A DNA stretch of 64,000 nucleotides from Ischnura elegans (taxonomy: Eukaryota; Arthropoda; Insecta; Odonata; Coenagrionidae): the NCBI RefSeq assembly GCF_921293095.1, contig NC_060248.1, positions 74,283,243-74,347,242 on the forward strand. Reading direction: 5' to 3'. Below are positions 39,401 to 51,400 of the stretch, piece by piece. Position numbers and translations under genes: made by a program. The stretch's first letter is position 1, and the number at the start of each line of letters is the position of its first letter. The notes below the pieces were generated by a model. The model saw only the letters and a list, made by a program, of their open reading frames with translations. It made no database searches and had not been told where the DNA came from.

Positions 39401-42400
39401 TGCCCTGCAGTCCAGCAACACCTTGTCTGTTGTGTCCGAAAAAATCCACAGGGAAGAATGACGCCTCGGTAGCTTAACTGGCTAAAGCACTCGACCGGAA
39501 ATCGGGGGATCCGGGTTCGAATCCCAGTCAAGGGGAATGATTTTTTCTCTGTGGATCTTTCGCAAAAATAATTTTTAGATAGATAGCTAATTGGTTTTTC
39601 TGACTTTTTTTTAAATGCCTTTATATTTTCATTGATTGATCATTCTTGAATTTGCAATCTGTAAGTGGTACTCCAAAATTCTTTGCAGTAGCCCTGTTCC
39701 CTTTACAACCTTTAACTTAAAACTCATTGTATGTACTCAATGCTTTCATCTTGATTCCATTGCTGTAGATGTAAAAGACTGAAAGTGAAAACCTGATGCA
39801 ATAAGGTGTTGCCTTCATCAAAGAAAACGAAAGGCATTGATTGTGATTCGTTACCTACCATTAGTGTATTCATAATTCACAAATTATTCGGTTTTAGGAA
39901 TCCCAGTGTAGATGAATGTTAATGGTCAATTTTAACCTCATTTGAAAAAGGCCAGATTGGCGCCCATGCGATGCCACTCCACGTGACATCACAGGGACCT
40001 AAGTGCTATAGGAGTAGTCAGGAGTTGTACATCATCTGAGATTACTAATGCATGCACGTGGCACAGAGCTCAGGGAAACATCTATTAATAATCACCTATT
40101 AAAATTGCCCATGGTCGAAATGTTTCCTTCGTTTGCTAGGATGTTGATAATCCTTATTTAAGCCAAGCGCTACCTGCTAGCAGCCCTCATAGTAGTGGCA
40201 CTCATAGCCTCGCACCAAGGTGGCCTCACACAGCAGCAGCCGGAACCAGAATGACGTCACACAGGCTTTTCCCAGTATTCATACTTAGCCGTCACGTTTT
40301 CGCACACTTGAAAATTTTCATTTTTCATTTATTGGCAAAAATAAATATTGTCATTTAAAAATCTAAATGAGTGATATACGAACTCCGCGAGTAATAATCT
40401 TTCGATTAAGGCAATAAAATATAAATAGGAAACCACCCTATTGCGTCAGTGTCAGCCAAAATGCTACTCATTTACCAGATCACTTTTCAATGCATCATCA
40501 ATCAACTTCGTGCTTATGGACATACGATACCTGCAGTGCAGTCGATGCAATTTACAATTGAAAGATGATATATTTTGTTAGATGTGCAGTCTACAGTGTA
40601 CATAGAATAGATTAATTAGTTACAATTTAAACTAAAACAAGCTCACTTAACCCTTTCGGGCCAGACTCCTTCATGGAAAGATGGTTCTGGCTGTATGAAT
40701 GCTTTTAGCATCTCTTTTCTCGCCCTTTATGGAGTTCTTTTGCAGCAAGGAATTGTCCATGTAGTTTTTTCCTATGCTTAATGACCATGCCTAACAGGGT
40801 GATGGACCATTTCCTCAGCAACTAAGCATATATAAATCCTCAACCCTTCTTCCCGAACGTACCCAATCGTGGTGTATTTTTGCTGTCAGGTTAGTGTTAC
40901 CAGGGCAATTTTGAATTTTTAAATTATTAAATTACTGTTTTTTTCAGCAAATGTCAGTACACCTTTAATTTTGTGCTCTCCTCAGAAATTTTAAACGAAG
41001 TTCTACTGTTATTTTTTGGGTTTTCAGCAGAAGGATATTATATCAAAGACCAACAAGTACTTAAAGGAAAATGACAACATTCAATACACTTTGCATTTTT
41101 CTAGGTAATTACAGTTTCGGATATTCACATATTATTGATCCTTGATGCCCAAATCCACTCTCTCATCACTCGCGTCTGCCCTCTACAAGCTTCTTATAGC
41201 ATATGAATGAAATGATATTCGCTGAATGCTCCTATTGTCCAAGAAATAAATGATGTCCTCTGAACCTGTCGAGAACCTAAAGAAAACTAATGATAGCTAT
41301 AAGGAACTAACAAAAGGTATTTTGCAAAATAAACCCTAGCGATAATATTCCAAAAAAATTGCAATTCCTTCCATGTGGCGGAAATAGTATTCGGTTGTAA
41401 TTTCTGTGACTGTGGTGGAATAGTTCTTCCAAAAAGGTTAGATTAGATTTAGACATTGTTGAGACTTCTTTAAGTGGAAGTTTAGGCCTTCTTGTTGGAC
41501 AGAATCAATATGAGTTACTGGAGTAGCCAAATTTTGCAGAAAAATATCGAAATGGAGCTACCCTAATTTCTTCAATTATATGATTATGAAAACATTCTTT
41601 AGGGCAAAAGGATCAACAAGGGATTTGTGTATGTATTGTGCAATCATTGCAAAAGAAAAACCTTGTGTCCATGGGTATTGTAGAATGCTCAGAAAATGGA
41701 AGAGGGAATTTTAGATATATTAGTATGAAGTTTAATTTGTTATAACTCAATGTTGATATCAGAATTTTATTTCAAAACTAGAACTACAGAATTAGTTTCT
41801 AAATTTTCATATGAGAAGATATAGCAATATTTTTCAATATTAAGCTCTTGGTGACCTAAAAATTATACATAGTTGTTTGGAGCTGTGATACAGTTCATTT
41901 GAAGATATTTTCTGCCTTTTGTTGGTATGGAATAGTTAAGAAATTTTAAGAATTACTTTTTTCAATTTCAATTAATTCAAAATTTAATGCTCAGTATCTC
42001 ATTTAATACTGAAGCAATTTTTAAATAATTTTTGCCCCCCCCCCTCAGTGTTTCTCAGCATAAATTAATATTTAAATTAGCATGTACTTGAAATAGTTTT
42101 AGAAAGTACCCCATTGACCTAGGGGCATGTTATTGTTGTTATTTAAAAATTAACATCTGTTAAGAAGTGGTTTTTGGATTCCTATTTCTAATCTTTACCT
42201 AATTTGCTAATTTTTATATTCACAATAGGTGGGTCAATGGCCTTAGAGGAATCATCTGATGATGAGCCTCTCATAGAGATTGTTGGAAAGGGAAAGAATC
42301 CAGCACCATACAGCAATGTTTCTACTCATTCATTACCTGCTGGAAACAGCTCAAAAGGTCTCCCTATGACTCCAATGATTTCCATTCCTATGTCAAGAGC

Positions 42401-45400
42401 TCAACTGAGAGCAAAGTTGGCCCAGCACGCTCATCTCCCCATAACTCCAACCAAGGAAGAAGAGCTGAAGGACCCCAAGTAAGTCAACATGAACTTATGG
42501 CATGTTTAGGGAATATGATGATACTAATTTAATAATTTTGATCCTAGGCTGCTATTCTAAAGAAATTTTCTCTACAGTCAACTCTCGATTATCAAGCTCC
42601 CAATTACGAATAATTGGGTTATCCAGGCTATTTTTATTCTCTCTGAACATTAAGTTCTGAAGAATAATCTGAAGGCTACAATAATGACATGCCTATGCAT
42701 CTGTATAAAATTTATCTAAAAACATATGTAAATGTATGAATCCTAAATATTTAAAAATAAATATTTTCCACATTATGAAGTAAACTGTCCATATGCCAGC
42801 CTCAGTCATTACATTCTTGGTTGTCTAGGCCACTGCTAAAATTCATTTGCATGGATGATTGAGGGTTCACTGTATGTGGTGCAAATATGTGACATCTATA
42901 TATATAAAAGAAAGTCGAAAATCGTGTTAGTTAGAACACTTATAACTCGAGAACGGCTGCATCGATTTTAGTGACATTAGGCTCTTTGGATTCGTTTAGC
43001 CCCGGATAACATATAGGACATTAAAAAATAGGAAAAGTTCACAAAAAAAATCAACTTTATTTTAGAGATGTGTTTTTAGGAGTTGGTTGTTAAGACGGTC
43101 AAAAAAATAAGATTTTTTTCGTTTTTACTAATGTATCTACTGATCTTTTTAACAATATTTAAAAAAATTTAAATGTTCAAACATGTTAAAAATGTTAAAG
43201 TAATATTACAATAGTATTCACCAGGGAAAACTTAAATCGTTTAGTATTAAAATAATTGAATTAGAGGTAAGCTCAGCTCGAATTGAGTTGTCAACAATCA
43301 CATAACTACCGTGTGTGTAAACAAATCTCCAAGCAATTGTTGACTATCAGTAATGTCCGTGTACTCTGCATCAATTCAAATCTTTTAACTTTGTAATAAA
43401 CGAAGAAGAAGTCACCAACCATCTATCTGAATATTTAAAGTCCTTGGACGCACCTGGCTTACCACGGCACGATTTACAGCTAAAGGTAGGCTCTGTGTTC
43501 ATGATCTTTCGAAACCTAAACCAACCAAAACTATCCAACGGAACGTGTTTGGTTATTAAAAAAACTGATAATGAAAGTGATTCACGCCACTATAATCAAA
43601 GGAAAATTCAAAGATGAGGAAGTTCTCAATCCGAAGATTCCATGATCCCAACTTATATGCCCTTTTGAGCTTAAACGTATTCAATTTCCAATTCGTGTTG
43701 TATTCGTGTTGTGTTCGTGATAACGATTAACAAATCGCATGGTCAGTCTTTCAGTTTTTGTGATGTTTGTTCTCATGTGTCAGTGAAAACCCATGATTTT
43801 CTCATGGTATATAATATGTGGTATGTTTACGAGTCTGTAAACCATCCGCTGTATTTCTTCCTTCGCTTCAAGGGCGCAGCTAGGAATTAAGGATAGGCTC
43901 AGCTAATACTGGCGGGTCTGTAGGGTATAGAAAACTCGCCAAGGTAAGCGAGAGGTGTGGGGGCCCTCCCCAGACATTTTTTAGGATAAAAGGTTCAAAA
44001 TGGTAGGTTTTGCGGCTGTTTGAACAGTTAAATATTTTGTGAAACATCCGTCCCCCTAATATTAATAACCAAATGTTTTATAAAAAGATCTCTGAGATTT
44101 TGGGGGGTTTTAACCACCTAAAACCCCCCTCGCAGCGCCCCTGCTTCGCTTCGCTATTTTTATTTAGCTTTATCTTGCGCCTGATAACAAAACAAAAACT
44201 GTTGTTTATCAGAAGGCGCTTGACGCAAGACATTAAACCCGAATGTGTAGGGTACACCGTAGTGCGTTTACGCATGCAGCACTTTTACGCAGTGCATTTT
44301 TTCCAAACAGAGATACTATAACTGGTGCGCCTAAAGTCATTTGATACGAATGCTGCTTCATAGGGGCTTTTCTTACACTATTTTGAGCATCAGTCAAGCA
44401 TCGGTCTAGCGTTGCGTTAACCTGCCCCCTGAACGAGCCAAGTTTACTCTACGGACTTAGACCTAAAAACATTTTTTTACGGTTCATAACACACATAGTC
44501 AACAACGGAATTCGTATAATTTTTATTTCATCAATATTTTCTCATTTAATTTACAATAAATCAAATATGATCAAAACTATACAGCCGCTCTTTATTTATA
44601 AATGGTGCAACTAAACTATAAGTTCATTGAATGTTAGGCGGTACGAAGTTCGCCGGGTCAGCTAGTTACACAGTAAAACTTAGTTCAGATTTAAATATAT
44701 TCATAATATCAATCTCTATGATATTTGAACCTTGGAATACATTTTATTTTTATGGTTAAGTTTCTGTAGCCTGGAGTTCACCTTGCAAATTATAGGCTCA
44801 CAGGAATATTTTTAATAAGTTGGGTGGTTGCCCATTGAATTTTTGTGTTCATTCTCCTGTTCATGCATTTAGTCATTACTCGAATGCATTAAAGTACTCT
44901 GTAACCTAGCCTTTAGGTGTTTAATGGTGAATCAATCCATTATAAGTATTTTTTTGTCTTTCCCTTGTGGGACGTAGCCTTAATTTGTTCCAGTGCCTAT
45001 ATTTCGTGCGTGCACCTTCTGATGTTTGTTGTTAGAGCAGTATTAATTGCTAAGTGATGGCCTTCTCTATGAATTTTTTCAATTAATGTCTCAATCTCTT
45101 ACATTTTGTGAGCAAATGAAGTACATATATTTTTAGTAAATGACTGCAAAAATGGGGTGAAGTGGAATTAAAATCTCACTTTCAAAAGACACGTGGCCTC
45201 TTTTTACCCTAAACCACCCCCCTTTTTTTCACTCTTCTCAACACCCCCCCTCCCGTTTTGCTATGGTTCTTCCCCACGTGTCGTCATTTTACAGTTACGA
45301 CTAGAACCCTCCCTCCAACGTGGGTTCTCCACATCCCGTAGTTGTATCTTTCCCCATTTTGTCTACTCTGTACACCCGTTCCCAAAGTTCCTCAAAGATG

Positions 45401-48400
45401 TCAAATCCTCTCCTACCCCCCTCCTTTCTCAAGGGTATAAAAGGGATCTTCACATGTGTTCAAGTGTCTTGTACCAGATGATGGCTCAGTGAGCCGAAAC
45501 GCGTTGTACGCATTAAAAATTCTTGTGGAAAAGTGCTACGATCTTTCATTTACTTAAATATGGTTTTTTTTTATGTAATGGCTCCAAAATGTTCAGGGAA
45601 GGCATGACAGGGATGAAAGATATCAATAAAATCATTATGAAGGGATTTTTATGATAATGTGTCGTGTCTCTCATTTCTATTGGGACAGATAATGGAGGTT
45701 CCTCTAATGTTAATATTACATATTAATAATTTGGCATGGTATTTATTTTTCACTAAAATACCAGAATTAGGATTTCAATGTCTGAAGTTTCAAGAGAAGA
45801 ACCAAAGATGGTTTACTGTAATATATTGTCGAAGTCGTAGGGAAAATTGGATAAAGGAGTGAAAAAATAGAAATTAGTGATGGGTCGGTTCGATTCCTCG
45901 ATTCTTCGATTCCTCGATTCTCGGCCAAGAACCGGAATCGAAAACGAGTACTTGCCAAGGCGAAAATTCGATTCCGATTCCAGTAGTACTTCAAACAACA
46001 AAATAAACGACCGCGTTTCCAACAGTCATTTGAATTTTCGCGCCACGTAATCGTAATAACAAAACACATATCTTCTTGGGATTTGCGAGTACTCGAAAAT
46101 TCAAGTCGATCGAGTAGTTGGTACTCGACTCGAGCGTTTCGAGTCGCATTACGAATGTCGAGTCGATTAGTTAAGGTTACAGTGCTTTCGAGGCTAGTAG
46201 GTCCAGCAATCTGCCGACAGGAAGCGCTATCATGAAACTCATGTAATAATGCAGTTTTTAAAGCCGATAAGTCATTCTAATGCCTTTGCCTGGTAGTTTC
46301 AGCTTGCCGAATACACTATAGTTGTCGACGTGGGCGCCGAATACCTTTACGCCACCCGCAGCGGCCGATCCTCTTCCTACCCGGCGCACACTAGTCTGAA
46401 ATCGGAAAAAGCTAGAATAAAGTCCAAAATGACCTATTTGGGGATAGAGACTTGAAACTCAGCGTAAATACTCATAAATCATTACCAAATATTTCTTTAT
46501 ATGCCATTTCACATAAATACGAACCTTTAGTGAGATACAGAGGCCCAAGCATGACCAATTTTTCAATGCCACGCGAGATATCGTTTTTCCTCAAAAAATC
46601 TTTGAATTTATCCATGTGGTTTTGCGTTGGTGTGAGTTTTATGGAATATAAAACGCAATATTCCTTTGATCTGGTGCTTTGCCTATACTTTCAATGACTT
46701 TTGAAGATTTTGGCTCTCATCTGTCGGGTTTTACAACGCAAAATGGCCGACCCGTTTTTCATGTGAAATTTGACATAATGTAGACATTATCTTTCGTTTA
46801 CGCGTTTACGAAAAATATAACTCGGAAAATTTAAACCACAATATAAAGTAGAGATTTCTAAAGAGTACTAATAAGAAACCTTGAAAAAAAAGTTTGCGAC
46901 GAAGGAAATAAGAGCGATTTTTCAATCGCGCGTCAAGGCTGAGCTACACGCTGCGGAACTTTAAGGCTCGGTAACTGAGGCCGATTTTTCAAGTTTTTTA
47001 AAACATTAGTCTTGAAAATCGTCATTTAAAGCATAGATAATCGTCTTCATTGACTTAAAACACTAAACTGAGGATGTTAAAAAGGATTATGTATAGATCG
47101 ACTCGACCATTTAGCGCATTACTCGAGTGAAAATACTAAGGATTAGATATTTTTGGAACCATCCCACGCATAAGAAATATGCCTCGGGTATTGTATTAAA
47201 ATGAAGAGATTAAGTCAGCATGCTTAAGAGAGAGAAAAAAGAACTATTTCCGTGAAAGGCAACAACCGATACCCTTTTTCCCTTTCCACCTTCGCCGAGG
47301 TGAGTCGCGCGGTAGGGGGAGTTTTCACACCACAAGGCTCTTTTAGCCTTTTTTATTACTGCGACCGTCCGATGTGATATTCATTTGTAGCGTTTAGTTT
47401 CTTTCTTGAACTTAAAAAAAGCAAGAGATTTTAAGGTTGATTAAATGACGTGAGAAGTATAGCATTTTTTTTGGCTCTACAAAACTAAAGTTTAGTTCTA
47501 TAGTTGTTCGCTTCGACCACTTGAATTCCATGAAGATTCAAGATCCAAAAAAATCGTTGATATAATTTTTAATAAAAATTCCAAAGTCTCCGAAATCTTG
47601 CAATTTTGGTGGGAAAGTACTTGCCCAATCACACACATGTGTAGCAAAAGGCAATTTTCTGCAGACAGTAATACTGTAACATGGAGACGTCAAAACCTGC
47701 TGGCTGAGCATGTAGAATAATTGGTTTTTCTGCTTGAGAATTTGAAAAGGCCAAATATTACATGATTCATATACGTAGTATGTAATCTTTATTACTGCTA
47801 TGAAAATTTCTGTACTCAGGTATGTTCTGTTTTGAAATTTAGCTATTATATTTTAATTACATAGTCATTATTTGAAAGATGCTTTTGACAACTGACTCTT
47901 TCACAGAGTAATATTTTTAAAAGTGGTTTTCTTGTTGCCTGGAATTAAGTGATATTTTTCTTGGAGCCTATGGCATCAGAATCGATGGAATCGGTATCGG
48001 TAGAATCGGAATCAAAATGTCAGAATCGGAATCGGGATCGGAATCGATAAAATTTTGGAATCGACCCATCACTAATAGAAATTCAAGGAAATCCGTTATC
48101 TTTTTCATATTCTTTTCTCAGCTCCTTGATTCTAATGGGAATAAATTATACGATGTGGTTAATCATGGGATATGTGTTCATATGTATTTGGATGCACCAC
48201 TAAATGTACTCGTGCTTCTAATGTCATGAGAATTTTGCTAGCTACCATTTCTAATCTTGCACAAAAATATTGAATTTGCATCAATTTAAAGAGAAATTTT
48301 AAAAAATTGAAATTGTTGTTCTTTAAGGCACTTGGAATAGTATTTGTTCTAAACTTCTGTCCCCTCATCAGCTCAAGTTGAGGATGCCATGAGGTACATT

Positions 48401-51400
48401 TTCCTACTCTTCATCATTCGGAGTAGATATTACTTCAAATTATATTCCTTTTATGATGTTGATTGTTATTATTTCCTTCCCTCAACAGGACAAATAGCAG
48501 GTTGAATAATCGAACGCAGGGTAAGAATCAGGAGGCAGCCACGAAGAGGGAAATCCGGTCAAGGGAGAATACAGCTATTACTGGTACTCCAGTAGTGACG
48601 AATCCTCCACCTCGGGATGATACTCCTATGAGAAGATCAGTGCGGCAAACGGGTGTCAAAGCTGGTACCAGGGATAGAGCATCGCCACCTCCTAAAACAC
48701 GGGGAGGGGGAGGTGGAATGACAAGCAGGGGCAAAGAAAGTACGGAGAAGTCTCTGAGTGAACAAGAAGTCAACACCAGGAGAAAGACAAGAAGCAGTGG
48801 TTCATCAGGTACTAACTCATTGATTCTATCAATATATTTTTTGTATCAAAAACTTTTTGTAGATCTTCTGGTCTCATTAACTTTATCTTGGGATTGGATG
48901 AAATTTCAAGTAGCCTGTCAAGTTGGTCATTTCTAGGGACATGCAAAAGGTGGGGTTATTTTATAGCCATAAGTGGTGTTATTTTTCTACAAAAGCGGTG
49001 TTATTTTCCCCTGAAATCGGTGTTATTTTAACGGCAAAATAATTGATGTCCATTGAGAGCCATCTTTCCAGTGACCCACCCATTGCCCTTAATTTAGGAT
49101 ATTGTTGACCGGGAATAATTTAGGCAATAATATACATGGATTATTGACTGAATTCATCTATTTTACATATTTTATCCTTCGCTTATACACATACCTAGCT
49201 TACATAGAGAGAAATTACTTTTAAACGTCTGTAATTTCAAATGAAATATTGCTATTGTGATCAAGTTGTCATCTTTTACATTTGTTCTCTTATAATTAAT
49301 CGTAGAGGACGTAACTTGATGGAAATCCATAATCGCACGAATAGAAGGATCAACAACTTTGCTATTTCCACATAATATTTTATTAACACCGACCATGGTT
49401 TCGTTACAGAGTAACATTATCAAGGTGGTAGTAACATTACCTTGATAATGTTACTCTGTAACGAAACCACGGTTGATGTTAATAAAATACTATGTGGAAA
49501 TAGCAAAGTTGTTGATCCTTCTATTCGTGCGATTTGTTCTCTTATTTGTTAACACAGTGCTATAGCAGGAAATAAATCTTTCTCGGTCCATGTTTGCAGA
49601 GGGGATCCTATCGCTTAAAGGCGCTTAGATGCAAACGATGTCTCAGACATTTGAGCTCCTGGATTGCTTTAATTACATCCACTGAACCCCGGGAATTTTG
49701 CTTTTGTGGTAATTTCTGTAATTCTCCCAACCCCAACATCAACTTCTCTGTCTCCATTGATTCCAGGCCATGAATTTTTTGTTTTTAAGCCAGGGTTAAT
49801 GTCTGTAGACGTAACTTCTTGGGGATCAAAAACTGAGATCTTTTCAAATACCTATTTTTCTGCTTAGGTCTTCTACCATAAGAGAACTAAGTTTGGTTGA
49901 TGCCTTTTCAGCCATCTGCATAGGTATTGACTTTACAGAAGCTGCTTTAGAATTTTTCATGTTTTGCAGATGTAATAAGTGGTTTTATCTAAAAAAGTAC
50001 TCTTATGAATATTCTCGAGGCTCATTTTAAACTTCCTTAACTCTTTCAAAACGGTGGAGTTCTCTCCTTAGCATGAATGCAGGACTGCACTCCGTGAGAC
50101 TCTTCGGTCCCCTCTGTATGGAGCATTAATGTTGGACATGTCAGCATTAACGAATTTAATGCATGAACAATTTCCATGTTGATTTTATACTGAAATCGAG
50201 ATGTGAGTTAATATTTATGGTAGAATTTTGTTTAAAAATTGTAAACGCTGCCAAAAGACAAAGAATTCAATTCTTTGTTTATATTTTTGAAAAATAAACA
50301 TACATTTATTTCGCAAACTAACTGAATGAACAATTGTATAACTGCGGTCCCTTGCCACAAAGAGGGGTAATAAGAGACGAGGGTCTAGGTTCATGCTTCG
50401 GGATTTCGGCAGTTACAGATTTTGCCAGTCCATGGTGTTGGCCTGTGTTGGGTCCCGAAACTAAGACTTTGCAAACCCACGAATGTCATAAAATGAGGAG
50501 ACCAAGGAAACGTATTTTCGGCATTAGGCCTGCGTAGGAAAATCTCAGACAAAAATTTTCGCCTTTCGTCCCCCGGGTCAAGAAACGTCCTGCCGCATAT
50601 TTTCGTCATTAGCAGCGGAAGAATTAACTCTTCATAGAATGTGAGAATTTGGATAGTTTGAACCCTCCAGTTATTTTATTAAGTCAACCATCAGATTCCC
50701 ATGGCATTTTGGCTACTTTGTAGACATCGTGAATGCGGTTTAGACATCCTCCGGACAAACAAGTCGCCTTATTTCCTCGAGTGTGTTTCCTTGTGGAAAT
50801 CATGAATTTTCTCCAATTCATGGGCGATTTTCACCAACTCAGACGCGATTTTCATTTTTTTCCTTCTGCTCTGCATGAAATTGTATTTCGAGGCGTATAC
50901 TTAAGCCGTAATTTTTTCACGGCATTGGCCGCTCACCGACGCGACTAATTTCCGCGGGCCGCCGTTCCCTCCACAGCGCCGTGAAATCCAGAGAGTCGTC
51001 TTGTCGGAAAGTGGCCTGAATTTTACGGCGCTGTGCCGAGAACGGCAGCCGGCGATAAGTCGTTTCGGCTGAAAGGTGCCACAATTGTAGCTCCGTGTGT
51101 ATTTCACGGAATAGACGGCGCACAGCCACTTTTTACCGCTTTCAGACTTTTGCTTTGCTCCGGCCGTCGTCAACGGCAAGGCACTATTCTTTCAAATAAC
51201 CATTGGTCTCAATGCATGTCTTCAAACGAGTCGTATCGCGCAGTTGATGGCACGGTGTTGTTGACAGTCAGCAAGGCAAGGTTAAATCTGGCCCGGCGGT
51301 GCGCCGTTTATGGCGTGAAATACACACAGTGCTACCTTGAGGCTACTATCAAACGCGACGACTTTTCGCCGATCGCCGTTCACTGCACGGTGCCGTGAAA

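Larger units (their letters stand above)
39054..39561 (+). repeat. Tandem tRNA-derived SINE units (324-base period)
   Basis: Unit 1 starts ATTTGGACTGCTTGTGG at 39054 and the same sequence restarts at 39378. Each unit has a 5' hairpin (GGACTGC at 39058-39064 pairs with GCAGTCC at 39084-39090) followed by a tRNA-like core. The flanks of the core are inverted repeats built on ATCCACAG/CTGTGGAT. Unit 2 ends soon after its tRNA core at about 39561, and the 3' half of the unit is missing. Confidence 0.8.
30855..42228. other. NCOA6 intron 5 (11.4 kb)
   Basis: Donor GTAATA, acceptor ATTCACAATAG. It contains a Tigger-like element (32090-33489), a hAT element (34125-36116) with internal insertions, a CAGTGGCG-type MITE (36387-36678), a LINE tail on the minus strand (38050-38480), tandem tRNA-derived SINE units (39054-39561) and MITE family B (39799-40443). 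In 30855-32087, 36700-38040 and 40450-42228 nothing recognisable was seen. Confidence 0.7.
42895..44665 (+). mobile_element. Helitron (non-autonomous, with helicase remnants)
   Basis: The element starts TCTATATATATAAAAGAAAG after a host A and ends GTTCGCCGGGTCAGCTAG before a host T. This is the classic Helitron arrangement: A|TC...CTAG|T with no terminal inverted repeats or target duplication. A short hairpin (GGCGGTACGAAGTTCGCC) sits about 10 bases before the CTAG end, as expected. The 1771 bases include a decayed Helitron helicase segment and a later MITE insertion at 43869-44143. Confidence 0.9.
42479..48488. other. NCOA6 intron 6 (6.0 kb)
   Basis: Donor GTAAGT, acceptor CCTCAACAG. Largely transposon-derived: a Tigger MITE (42575-42872), a Helitron (42895-44665) with a MITE inside, a Penelope-like terminus (45200-45560) and hAT element 2 (45875-48074). 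Confidence 0.75.
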
